64,000 nt of DNA from Palsa-851 sp963789735 (lineage in GTDB: Bacteria > Chloroflexota > Dormibacteria > Aeolococcales > Aeolococcaceae): positions 1-64,000 of the forward strand of contig CAWBLV010000006.1 of the NCBI GenBank assembly GCA_963789735.1, in the 5' to 3' direction. Both the position numbers and the translations under genes were made by a program. The notes under the pieces were generated by a model. It saw nothing but the letters and a program-made list of their open reading frames with translations, made no database searches and was not told the DNA's origin. Shown in pieces: positions 17,461 to 26,602 of this stretch (position 1 is the first letter of the stretch; every line of letters starts with the position of its first letter).

Positions 17461-18440
17461 CCCTGCGGGCACTGCTCGCGCCCGATTGCGGACCAGGTGT
17501 CGGACTGGGTCATCTCGAGCGGATGCTGGCGCTGGCAGATGCGCTGCAGCCGAATGCCTCGGTGTTGCTGGTCATCCCCGAGGGTGATGCAGAGCTCCGG
17601 CGTCGTGTCACAGACCGCGGCCACGCGGTCATCGAGGCGCCAGGAGAGACCGCGGATCGCGTCGCGTCGGTCACTGCAGCCCTGACGTCCGTGGACCGAG
17701 TCGTGCTCGACGGCTACGTGTTCGACGCTGCATTCCAGCGCCGCATCCGCGATCGTGCCCCGCTCACTGTCGTCGACGACCTCGGTCTCGCCGCTGATTG
17801 CGATCTCGCCGTGAATCCGTCACCCGGCGGCGAACGTCTCAGACCCACGGGTGCCGATGCATTCCTCGGTGGCGCCGCGTACGCGCTGATTCGCGCGTCG
17901 TTCGCGGACGCTCGCGCCACCGTGCTTCGCGATGGGCGCGCGCGAAGGACGGTGCTGGTCTCGACCGGCGCAACGGACATCGGCGGCATCTCGGGGCGCG
18001 TCACCGCGGAACTGCTCGCGCGCGACTCGACGGTCGAGGTGGTCAGAGTTATCGGGCCGGACGGCGGCGGCATCCCGGCAAACCATGAGTCCCGGCTGCG
18101 GCTGCTCGTCTCGCCGGCCAGTCTCGCCGAAGCGCTCGCTCGATCCACGGTGTACGTCGGCGCAGCCGGCACGACAGCAGTGCAGGCAGCGTGCGTCGGC
18201 GTCCCATCTGTGATCAACGATGCGGTTGCCAATCAATCCGCACAGGCAGCGGCGTTGGCCGGCGCAGGGTGCGCCGTCGTGGCGGACGCCGACGATCTGG
18301 CCACCGAGTGCCTGCACCTGCTCGACGACCCGTCGCGGTGCGATGCCATGGCCGAGCATGGACGCGCGCTCATCGACGGACGTGGCGCGCAGCGCGTCGC
18401 CGATGCGATCCGCCGCCTTGCGCAGGTCGACGCCGCGTGA
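17457..18440 (+). CDS. pseG: UDP-2,4-diacetamido-2,4,6-trideoxy-beta-L-altropyranose hydrolase, PseG
   Basis: Removes UDP from the acetylated PseC/PseH product, giving the free altropyranose. The GTG start overlaps the pseC stop. The N-terminal motif GVGLGHLERMLALADAL contains the glycine-rich loop and the catalytic-region histidine of the family. The C-terminal UDP-binding part includes VYVGAAGTTAVQAACVGVPS. 327 residues with no frame break. Its stop overlaps the next start as TGATG. Confidence 0.88.
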   Translation: MTLRALLAPDCGPGVGLGHLERMLALADALQPNASVLLVIPEGDAELRRRVTDRGHAVIEAPGETADRVASVTAALTSVDRVVLDGYVFDAAFQRRIRDRAPLTVVDDLGLAADCDLAVNPSPGGERLRPTGADAFLGGAAYALIRASFADARATVLRDGRARRTVLVSTGATDIGGISGRVTAELLARDSTVEVVRVIGPDGGGIPANHESRLRLLVSPASLAEALARSTVYVGAAGTTAVQAACVGVPSVINDAVANQSAQAAALAGAGCAVVADADDLATECLHLLDDPSRCDAMAEHGRALIDGRGAQRVADAIRRLAQVDAA

Positions 18441-19206
18441 TGTCCGGTCCGCGAACTCTTGCGGTCATTCAGGCTCGCGTCGGTTCGACGCGCTTTCCCC
18501 GCAAGGTGCTCGCCGACCTGTGTGGGAAGCCGATGCTCGAGCACGTCATCACGCGCGCGGCACTCGCGGAGACTCTCGATGCTGTTGTGGTTGCGACGAC
18601 GGTGGAGGCGGCTGACGACGCGGTTGCGGATCTCGCCGCCGCGTGCGGGGCGCTCGTGACGCGCGGCTCTGTCAGCGATGTCCTCAGCCGCTATCTGCTC
18701 GCCGCGGAAGAGCACGGCGCGGATGTGGTGGTGCGGGTGACGTCGGACAGCCCGCTCGTTGATCCCGAACTCATCGATCGCCTCGTTCGTCTGCGCGCGT
18801 CGGCAGAAGCCGACTATGCGAGCAACGAGTTGCCCCCGACGTATCCGCAGGGATACGACCTCGAGGTGCTCACCGTCGAAACACTGCGACGCCTCGACGC
18901 CGAGGCGCGTCATGGACTACCACCGCGAGCACGTGACAGCGCTGCTTCGCGAGCATCACGAGGACTACCGCGTCGCCAACATGGCCAACGATCGCGACCT
19001 CTCATCGATTCGCCTGACGGTCGATGTTCCTGCCGATCTTGACCGTATCAGGACGATCCTGACGGCACTGCCCGCCACACCTCCACCGAATCTCGCGGCC
19101 GTGGTCGCGTACTTCGAAGTCCGATGCCGCGCTGCACGACCAGAGCGCACTGCCCGCGCGAGACGAGCGCTACCGTGCCCAGCGCGACGCGGCGCAGGGT
19201 TCCTAG
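18440..19206 (+). CDS. pseF: SpsF-like cytidylyltransferase, probable CMP-pseudaminic acid synthetase, two frameshifts
   Basis: N-terminus LAVIQARVGSTRFPRKVLAD is the nucleotide-binding signature of SpsF-type cytidylyltransferases; VVVRVTSDSPLVDPELID follows. Frame breaks occur near 18915 (before MDYHREHVTALLREHHEDY) and near 19117 (after VAYFE), and the last piece ends DERYRAQRDAAQGS at the TAG 19204-19206. In this operon the natural role is to activate pseudaminic acid with CTP, replacing the NeuA-type PseF. The stop is shared head-on with that of pseH: both lie in one CTAG. Confidence 0.75.
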
Positions 19207-19653
19207 CCGAGCGCCAACTCGAGCACCACGAAGCCGTCATCGGTCAGGCCTCGGCGCGTGAAGCCAACCTGCTCGAAAGCGCGAATCGACGCTGCGTTGT
19301 CCTCGCGCGCGAGCGCCGTCACCCTCGTCGCCAGACACTCCCGCACGACTTCCGTCAGCGCGCCGCGGAGCATCGCCTGTCCGATGCCCCGGCCACGTTC
19401 GCCAGGCGCAACCGCGATCGAGAAGACGCCTGGCATCGCCATCGATATCGACGCGCACCTGTCCGACCGGGACGCCGTGCTCCTCGGCAACCCAGAGATG
19501 CCGGTCAGGGTCGCTGAGCAAGGCGGCGAACCAGCGGGCATGCTCAACGTCGGAAACGGGACGTGCGGTCGCGCTGACGCGAACCGCCTCTGCGTCATTG
19601 CGCCACTCCCGGATGAGGGATACGTCGTCCTCGCGCGCCGCTCGCAGCGTCAC
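19203..19653 (-). CDS. pseH: GNAT N-acetyltransferase, PseH, frameshifted
   Basis: Acetylates the 4-amino group of the PseC product with acetyl-CoA. GTG 19653 gives VTLRAAREDDVSLIREWRND, the family's usual opening, and HLWVAEEHGVPVGQVRVDID. The frame changes near 19437 and the acetyl-CoA loop follows: FSIAVAPGERGRGIGQAMLR, then NAASIRAFEQVGFTRRG. About 150 residues, normal. It is transcribed against pseB-C-G-F and sits 24 bases downstream of pseI. Confidence 0.8.
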
Positions 19654-19676
19654 GTGAGGCCCGTCGCGTCCGGGTG

Positions 19677-20757
19677 TCAACGAACCAGGTCGTCCCACCG
19701 GAGCACCTCGTCCTGCTCCAGCGCACGCGCGGCGTGCCGGCCGACCACCTGATCGATGTCGTGGACGGGGATGCCGAATCCCGGGCGTTTGATCGCTAGA
19801 TCCTCGCCGCGTCAGCGCTGCACCCGCGGCAACGTCCCGGCTCGCGACGATGCTGCGGCGTCCGAGACGGAACATCTCGGCCTCGGCTTCGGTGACGCGC
19901 TTCACGCTCGACCCGAGCGACGCCTCCGCTTCGCGGATTGCGGTGACCATCGCGGCCAGCTCATCCGGCTCGAGCGCGAACGGGTGATCAGGACCCTCCT
20001 GGTCACGGCTCAGCGTGAAGTGCTTCTCCACGGCGCAGGCACCCAGCGCGACCGCGACGACATCGGCCGTGTGTCCGGGCGTGTGATCGGACCAGCCGAT
20101 CGGGATGCGGAACGCCGCCTGAAGCGTCGTGATCGCGCGCAGATTGAGATCCTCGAAACGCGGCGGGTAATTGACCGCGCAATGCATGACCAGCAGGTCA
20201 CGCGCCCCGGCCGCAACGGCGGTGTCGAGGGCGCGTTCGATGTCGCCCAGCGATGCCATCCCGGTCGAGATGAGCAGCGGTTTGCCGGTTCGAGCCGCCC
20301 GCTCGATGAGCGGCAGATGATTGATCTCGTACGACGCGATCTTGAACGCGGGGACGCCGATGCCCTCGAGGAGGTCAACCGCCTCCTCCTGGAAGGGGGT
20401 CGAGAAGAACTGGATGCCGGCCTTCGTGGCATGTGCGGCGAGATCCGAATGCCACTCCCACGGAATCTCCACGCGCTTGATGAGGTCCCAGACCAACTCG
20501 CGCTCGCCGACAAGTCCCTGGTCCTTGAGGTAGCTCATGTCCGGGGTGCGACGCGAGTAGAGGCCTTCGGCCGTGTACGTCTGGAACTTCACCGCATCGG
20601 CGCCCGCCTCGGCAGCGGCGTCGATGAGCCGGAACGCGGTGTCGAGATCGCGGTTGTGGTTCGACCCGGCCTCAGCGATGACGTAGCACGGGTGACCAGG
20701 TCCGACGGGCCGGTCGCCGATGCGGAACTCCGTGTTGCCGTATCTGTGGGCGCTCAC
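19677..20757 (-). CDS. pseI: Pseudaminic acid synthase, PseI (NeuB family), frameshift before the SAF domain
   Basis: Condenses phosphoenolpyruvate with the PseG product. The NeuB barrel reads GHPCYVIAEAGSNHNRDL, EAGADAVKFQTYTAEGLYS and FKIASYEINHLPLIERAA; the IASYEIN form is more like PseI than sialic acid synthase. LLISTGMASLGDIERAL and VEKHFTLSRDQEGPDHPFAL follow. A frame change near 19803 separates the barrel from the C-terminal antifreeze-like (SAF) domain, whose landmarks are KRPGFGIPVHDIDQVVG and the final VLRWDDLVR. About 360 residues. GTG start, divergent from the GT2 gene at 20822. Confidence 0.85.
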
Positions 20758-20821
20758 GAGTCGAGATCATAGAGAGCGCGGTCGCAACCCACGGCGGATT
20801 CCTGCGGGTACCCTTGGCCCG

Positions 20822-21779
20822 ATGACGACGGAGCCGCAAGGGCAGCCTGGCGCCGGTGGCATCGCCGTCGTGATCCCGGCGTACAACTCGGCGCGGACGC
20901 TCGGTGCCACCCTGGCATCGGTCGCGGGGCAGACAGTGCTCCCCGCGGCCGTGGTGGTCGGCGACGATCATTCCGACGACGAGACCGGAGCGCTCGCCAG
21001 GCGTTGGGAAGGCCTGCTGCCCGTGATTGTCGTCACCCTCGAGCGAAACTCGGGCCCCGCCGCTGCGCGACGCGCTGCGATCGCTCGCACCGATACGCCA
21101 CTGCTCGCGCTCCTCGACGCCGACGATGTCTGGCTTCCGGATCATCTCGAGTCGCTCGCAGGACTGCACGCCCGGTTCGGAGGCATCGTCTGCGCCGACG
21201 CGCTCCGGTGGCATCCCGGCGAGGGCATCCGTGACGAGACCCAGCGCGACCACTTTCCGATTCCGCCACCCGATCAGCAGATGCTCGACATCCTGCGGCA
21301 CAACTTTGTCTCGATCGGCGCCGTGTTTCCACGTGCCGCGTATGACGAGGCCGGTGGCTTCCGGGACGGCGTCTCCGGCGCGGAGGACTGGGACCTCTGG
21401 ATTCGCATGATCAGAGCAGGCCTCCGCGTGCACGGCGCCACGGCACCGACGCTCCTCTATCGCGTCGAGTCGAGTGGGCTCAGCCACCGGACGGACATCT
21501 TCGACACGTACGCCCGGGTACTGGAGCGCGCGGTGGAGGAAGCCGGCGACGACCAGCAGCGGTCGGCGGCGCGCGAATCGCTGCAGTGGATGCGAAGCCG
21601 GCGCGCGCTGGCGTCGGCGTACGCGCACGCTCGCGCGCAGCGGCCCTGGAAGGCGAGAGGCGCCGCGCTTGGCGTCCATGCGCGGGTCGCCACGCATCGC
21701 CCTGGAGGCGGCAGGCATCCTGGCATCACCGTCCATGGCGGTCAGGATGGGCGACGCCGTTCGCCACCGGCGTTGGTGA
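20822..21779 (+). CDS. Family 2 glycosyltransferase, frameshifted near the 3' end
   Basis: GT-A fold: GIAVVIPAYNSARTLGATLA, VVVGDDHSDDETGALAR, RNSGPAAARRAA and the DxD motif LLALLDADDVWLPDHLESL; SGAEDWDLWIRMIRAGL is the acceptor-side ED motif. Near 21680 the frame changes; in the next frame the protein ends SPRIALEAAGILASPSMAVR and stops at 21779. As read without correction, the ORF would fuse into the flippase. The donor sugar is unknown; being next to pseI it might use CMP-Pse or another sugar. Confidence 0.75.
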
Positions 21780-23289
21780 CCTCAGACCAGCTGCCGGTCG
21801 AGGCCGGTGTGCCCGACCCGCTCGAGAGCCTCGGCCTGCGGCGGATCCTCCGGTCGGCATCGGGGCTGTCAGGCGCGTCGCTGATCGGCTCCGTGTTCGC
21901 GGTCGGCGCCGGATTCCTTGCCGCGCACTGGCTCGGGCCGGCCCGATACGGCGACGGGCAATTCGTGCTCCTCATCTACCTCTACGCGACGTTAGTGCGA
22001 AGCGGCGTCTTCGAGGGTTCGATCCGATCCGTTCATCGATCACCTTGCGCACGATGAGCCCGGTGAGGCGCGACACGCCCAGAACGTGGGCGTGTCGTTT
22101 GAGATGGTCGTCTCCGCTTTGCCGGGCATCGCACTCGTGATCGTTGGATTCTTCGTTTCCTCGGGCGCGGTGCAGCTCGGGCTGTTCCTGGCCCCGGTCG
22201 CCGTCATCGCCTCGAGCGGCAGCAGCTTCCTCACAACGCTCTGGTCGTCCCGGTCTCGCTTCGACGTCGTCGGCAAAGGTGGCCGTGGCTCAGGCAATCC
22301 TGGGGCCGATCTCCTGGTCGCCCTCGTCGCAACAATCGGTACTGCCGGGATATTCATCGCTCCGGCGGTCAACTCCATCGTCTCGGCTGCGCTGTACTTC
22401 GTCTTCCGCCCGCCGCTGGGACTCCGTCCGTCCTTCGACACGAAGGCGGCGCGTCCCTATCTGCGGGTCGGATTCCCGCTCGGTCTGCTCGCGGAGGTCT
22501 ACTGGGCCTACCGGCTCGTCGGCAGCTCGTCGGTCGCGATCGCACTGTCGTCGTTCGTTCTCGGGCTCTACACATTCGCTGCCGCGCCGATCGCTGTGGC
22601 GACCAGCGCCATCGGTGGTATCCAGGCGGTACTGCTCCCGACCATCTGGCGGGAGCTTGGCCGGGGCGCTTCGGGGCCGTGTGGATTCGCCACGCAGAGC
22701 GCATCACGATCGCGATGGCGCTGATCGCCGCGACGGTGGCAGGGCTGGGTCAGGCGGGATTCGCGCCGATGGTCATGGCGTTCCTTCCGAGCTTTGCCCC
22801 ATCGATCCGGTTGTTCGACATCCTCGCACTGACGATCCTGCTGCTGCCGATCGCCACCGTCCCGTCCCTCGTGCTCGATTCGAAGCGCTTCAACCGTCAG
22901 AAGCGGCACCTCTCGATCTGGGCGGTGGCACTTTTAGTCAATATCGTCGCCAACGTGGTTGTGTTACGAGCCGGCTGGGGCGCGCAGGCGATCGCCATGA
23001 ACGACGTCTGGGTGCAGTTTCTCGTGGTCGTCGTGATCTTCGAGACAGCCGCGCCATACATCTGGGAGGCCGGCCGCGAGCGCTTGCGCTCTATGTGAAG
23101 ATGTCGCTCGTGCTGGCGGTGGCTGTTGCGATCACCATCGTGCTGGACATCGGGGTGACCGGGTTGCATCCCGGCCATCTCGACATTGTCGCCACGGTCC
23201 TCCGTTGCGCCGGGACGGGCGCAGTGTGGGCGGTGATCGCGATACTCCTGCTTCGCCCGGGGCGCAGGATCACCACTGCCACGGGTTGA
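21776..23289 (+). pseudogene. Wzx-type polysaccharide flippase (MATE-like), three frameshifts
   Basis: Moves undecaprenyl-linked oligosaccharide across the membrane. The GTG at 21776 overlaps the GT2 stop. The pieces are: LRRILRSASGLSGASLIGSV with GPARYGDGQFVLL (helices 1-2); after a break near 22025, VGVSFEMVVSALPGIALVIV through AVNSIVSAALYFVFRPPLGL; after a break near 22663, WIRHAERITIAMALIAAT through LLVNIVANVVVL; after a break near 23080, LALYVKMSLVLAVAVAITIV to the end. Summed length is about 500 residues with 12-14 helices, right for the family. With three breaks it is not functional as read, but every piece is well conserved, so consensus errors are possible. Confidence 0.7.
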
Positions 23290-23344
23290 GCACGCTCTCC
23301 CAGTGGTTGCGTGACCGCGAGGACTCATCCGCGATACTTCCCTG

Positions 23345-25594
23345 ATGCCACGCCGCGGGATCGCACCAGCATCGTTCGTGCTCGTCGTGGTCCTTGTTAT
23401 CTGGTTGGCGTCGGGCGTGAACGCTGGCGACATCGTCAAGTTCGCAGGATACGAGATCGCGTTCGTCTGCCTTCCGGGAGCGGCGCTGTTGTGGGCACTG
23501 CGAGGACGTCTGCACGGATCGCTGCTCACGATCGGGCTCGGGTGGCCCATTGGTCAGGCCCTGGAGATCCTCGCCTTCAGCGCGACCGCAGCAATCGGCG
23601 CACGTGGACTGTTTATCGCTTACCCAGTCATCGTGATGGTTCCTTGCGCTGCCGTCATTTGGCGACGACGTTCTCGCGCGACCGGCGAGCCGAACGGCGA
23701 ACCGTTGTCGGGCCTCCTCCTCTGGTCGGCAGCAACAGTGATGACACTGGGAATCCTGTACCTCGTGTTCGCATTCTTTCCGCAGGCACCACTCCCCTCA
23801 TTGTCGCAGCCGGTGCAGTACTTTCCAGATTTCAACGACTTCATAGGGTTGACGGCTGAAGCCAAGAACCATTGGCCTGCCACAAGCCCCGGTCTGTCCG
23901 GATTCCCGCTGCATTACGAGTGGTTCGTCTTCGACCACATGGCTGCGGTCAGCCAGGTCACAGGAGTGGCAATACCGACGATCGGATTCAGGCTGGACTT
24001 TATTCCGACGATGCTTGTCCTGGGATGCCAGCTGATACTCCTGGGGCGGTTCGTCGGTCGTTCTGCGTGGACAGGCGTGCTTGCCATGGGCGTCATGTTT
24101 CTTCTCGGTCCGTTGGACCTGACCAAGGACCTTGACGGACCGAGCCCGTTCCTTGACCAGTTCAACTTCCACCTCTGGGCCAGCTGGACGTTTGCCTTTG
24201 GGTTGATGTTTCTGTTCGCATTGCTGTATTTGCTCACCGAGCGGTTACAGGATTCGTCGTGGCGTTCGGGTGCGAAGTTCCGCGCATGGGTCGTCATCGC
24301 GCTCCTGATGTTCGGCGCCGCCGGCGCGAAGGCAACAATTCTCCCGGTTGTCATCACCGGGACAGGGCTCTACGGCGTGGTCGAACTCTGGCGCCGACGC
24401 GCCTTGCCCGCAAACGCAATCGTGGCTGTCGTTCTCGGCGTGGTGATGTTCGTTCTCACGTTCCTCATCGTGTACGGGGGAGGTGTCCCCGGAACGGTGA
24501 TCCAGCCGCTCGCCGTGTTGAATCTCACCGCGCCCGAGATCGTTGCCTCTCATATCTCGAGCCATGCGCTCCGCGACATCGCCCGGCTCATCGGTTATGC
24601 CGTCAGTCTGGCCTGCATCCTCCTCCCTCTCGCCGGGGTGCTGTACCTGCTCCGGCCCCGATACCGCGCGCAACTCCAGAACGTCGCGCTGTGCCTCTGC
24701 TTTGTGGTGACCGGTGTGCTCATCGGCAATGTCGTCCACCAGGTCGGCGACAGCGAGCTGTACTTTCTCGACACCGGATTCGCGGCGGGGATCATTGCGG
24801 CAGCAGCCGGACTGCGGCTTGCATGGCTTGACATCGGCTCCGACATTCCAATCTCAAAACGCAACGCGGTGTTTGCTTTCGTGGGCTGGATTGTCCTTAT
24901 CGCCGTGGTTGTGGTCGCGACCTCGCCGTCGGGAGCGCATCCTGCGGGTCTCCTCCTGCGGTACGCCGCCATCGGCGCCGCTGCGGCGATCTTCGTCATT
25001 GTTTCGGCCTTCCTGGTCAGGGCGCGTCGTGCGCCGCTCAGCGGACTTATCGCTCTGGCGCTGATCCCAAGCCTCGCAGCCATCGCGCTGACGGTACCGA
25101 TCCAGCTCGCGCCGACAGCCAGGCGAGTGCTCGACGGCAAACCGATCACGGTAACCGAGGCAGATCCGCAGACCGTCCGCGGATTGACACCTGGGCTGCT
25201 CCTCGGGCTCGAGTGGCTGCGCGATCACACACCTGTCAGCACGGTGTTCGCGGTGAGCAACCACTGGATCGATCCTGCTGAAACCAATGGCCGCTACTAC
25301 TACTACTCCGCGTTTTCTGAAAGGCAGGTCTTCGTCGAGCCCTACAACCCCGTCGCGTACGGATTGAACTACCCACCTGAAACCCCCGGCTTCGCCGCGT
25401 ATCAGTACCGGACGAGGCTGAATGACGCTGTGTTCGACGACGCCAGCACTTCCGCGCTTCGCATCCTGACGCAGCAATACGACGTTCGCTTCCTCTTCAT
25501 CGATCGCCTGCACCACAACGCCGATCCTGCGCTGCTGCAATTCGGGCGCGTTGTGTTCAGCGACGATGATGCAACCATTCTGGCTGTGTCTTGA
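23345..25594 (+). CDS. Giant polytopic membrane protein, paralogue of the protein at 35388
   Basis: 749 residues with about 14 helices, then a C-terminal extracytoplasmic domain of about 170 residues. Shared with the protein at 35388: IWLxxGV and YEIAFVxLPG at the N-terminus, a first outer loop with PGLSGxPLxYEWFxFxHMAA, GAKATILPV, a conserved QxGxSELYF segment, and the C-terminal signature NGRYYYYSAFSERQVF. The acidic, aromatic first loop suggests a GT-C transferase, but I do not recognise a named family. The surroundings point to extracellular assembly of a surface polysaccharide. The reading frame is intact. Confidence 0.6.
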   Translation: MPRRGIAPASFVLVVVLVIWLASGVNAGDIVKFAGYEIAFVCLPGAALLWALRGRLHGSLLTIGLGWPIGQALEILAFSATAAIGARGLFIAYPVIVMVPCAAVIWRRRSRATGEPNGEPLSGLLLWSAATVMTLGILYLVFAFFPQAPLPSLSQPVQYFPDFNDFIGLTAEAKNHWPATSPGLSGFPLHYEWFVFDHMAAVSQVTGVAIPTIGFRLDFIPTMLVLGCQLILLGRFVGRSAWTGVLAMGVMFLLGPLDLTKDLDGPSPFLDQFNFHLWASWTFAFGLMFLFALLYLLTERLQDSSWRSGAKFRAWVVIALLMFGAAGAKATILPVVITGTGLYGVVELWRRRALPANAIVAVVLGVVMFVLTFLIVYGGGVPGTVIQPLAVLNLTAPEIVASHISSHALRDIARLIGYAVSLACILLPLAGVLYLLRPRYRAQLQNVALCLCFVVTGVLIGNVVHQVGDSELYFLDTGFAAGIIAAAAGLRLAWLDIGSDIPISKRNAVFAFVGWIVLIAVVVVATSPSGAHPAGLLLRYAAIGAAAAIFVIVSAFLVRARRAPLSGLIALALIPSLAAIALTVPIQLAPTARRVLDGKPITVTEADPQTVRGLTPGLLLGLEWLRDHTPVSTVFAVSNHWIDPAETNGRYYYYSAFSERQVFVEPYNPVAYGLNYPPETPGFAAYQYRTRLNDAVFDDASTSALRILTQQYDVRFLFIDRLHHNADPALLQFGRVVFSDDDATILAVS

Positions 25595-25637
25595 ACCAGC
25601 GTCAGACGTGTTCACGGCTCGGGCTATACTCCCGACG

Positions 25638-26588
25638 ATGACGGGGTCGGAACACGTCAGATCGGGAATCCTTGTCATCGGATGGGGCTTCCTTGGGGCC
25701 GCGATCGGTGAGCGGCTTCTCGCCGAGGGGCAGGATGTCAGGGGACTGACCAGGTCGCACACGCGGCGCACCGATGCCGGAAGCCGTGCGGGGGCGCGAA
25801 TCCTGGTCGGCGACGCCGGCAACGTCGACGTCATCACCAACGCGCTGAGCGACGTCGAGCATGTCGTCTTCGCCGTGGGCGGGCACTCTCCCCCCACTGC
25901 CTCGGCGCATCCGTCGGAGGCAGCGATGGCGATGCTCCTCCCGCTGCTCGCAGTCATCGAGGCGCTCCGCGAACGACCCCAAATCGGGCTCACGTACCTG
26001 TCATCGGGTGGCGCCGTGTACGGCAATCCGGTTCGGCTGCCGGTGAGCGAGCGCGATGCCCCGCTGCCGATCTCAACATACGGCGCATCGCATCTCGCAG
26101 CCGAGGCCTACGTCGAGATGGGGGCGCGTCGATCCGGATCACTGCTGCAGATTGTTCGTTGCTCGAATGTGTATGGCCCGCACCAGGCATACGGCGATCA
26201 GGGAGTTGTCGCCATCTTTCTCCACCGGATCAGCGGCGGGCAGTCCATCCAGATCTTCGGCGATGGAACCGCGTTACGGGACTACGTTTTCGTTGAGGAC
26301 GTCGCGGGTGTCGTCAGTCATCTGGTCATCAACCGCCTCGACATCGGGATGGTCAACGTCGGGTCCGGGGTCGGCCTCACCGTTCTTGATGTTGCGCAGA
26401 CGGTTGGCGCTGCGATCGGCATGGAGGTGCTGATCGATCATCAACCCGAGCGTTCGTTCGATGTGCGTGACAGTGTCTTCGACATCACCCGCCTGCAATC
26501 CGTTATGGCCTATGCGCCGACCGACTTCGCAACTGGAGTCGCGGCGGCGGTGTCAGCCTACGTTGAGGGCGCTCCGAGCCGCGGGTAA
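25638..26588 (+). CDS. NAD-dependent epimerase/dehydratase (UDP-glucose 4-epimerase-like)
   Basis: 316 residues from ATG 25638. The NAD loop is slightly unusual (ILVIGWGFLGAAIGERLL). YLSSGGAVYGNPV, YGASHLAAEAYV (YxxxK position changed to YGASH), CSNVYGPHQAYGDQGVV and LRDYVFVEDVAGVVSHLV are extended-SDR landmarks. The tyrosine is present but the following lysine is replaced by histidine or shifted, so catalysis deserves checking. The sugar substrate is unknown. Confidence 0.75.
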   Translation: MTGSEHVRSGILVIGWGFLGAAIGERLLAEGQDVRGLTRSHTRRTDAGSRAGARILVGDAGNVDVITNALSDVEHVVFAVGGHSPPTASAHPSEAAMAMLLPLLAVIEALRERPQIGLTYLSSGGAVYGNPVRLPVSERDAPLPISTYGASHLAAEAYVEMGARRSGSLLQIVRCSNVYGPHQAYGDQGVVAIFLHRISGGQSIQIFGDGTALRDYVFVEDVAGVVSHLVINRLDIGMVNVGSGVGLTVLDVAQTVGAAIGMEVLIDHQPERSFDVRDSVFDITRLQSVMAYAPTDFATGVAAAVSAYVEGAPSRG

Positions 26589-26602
26589 AACTCCTGTGGC
26601 GC

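Noticed and set aside
19237..20757. A single PseI-PseH fusion protein
   Set aside because: The apparent fusion results from a frame break near 19803; each protein has its own proper end and start (19677 stop, 19653 GTG) in the adjoining frames.
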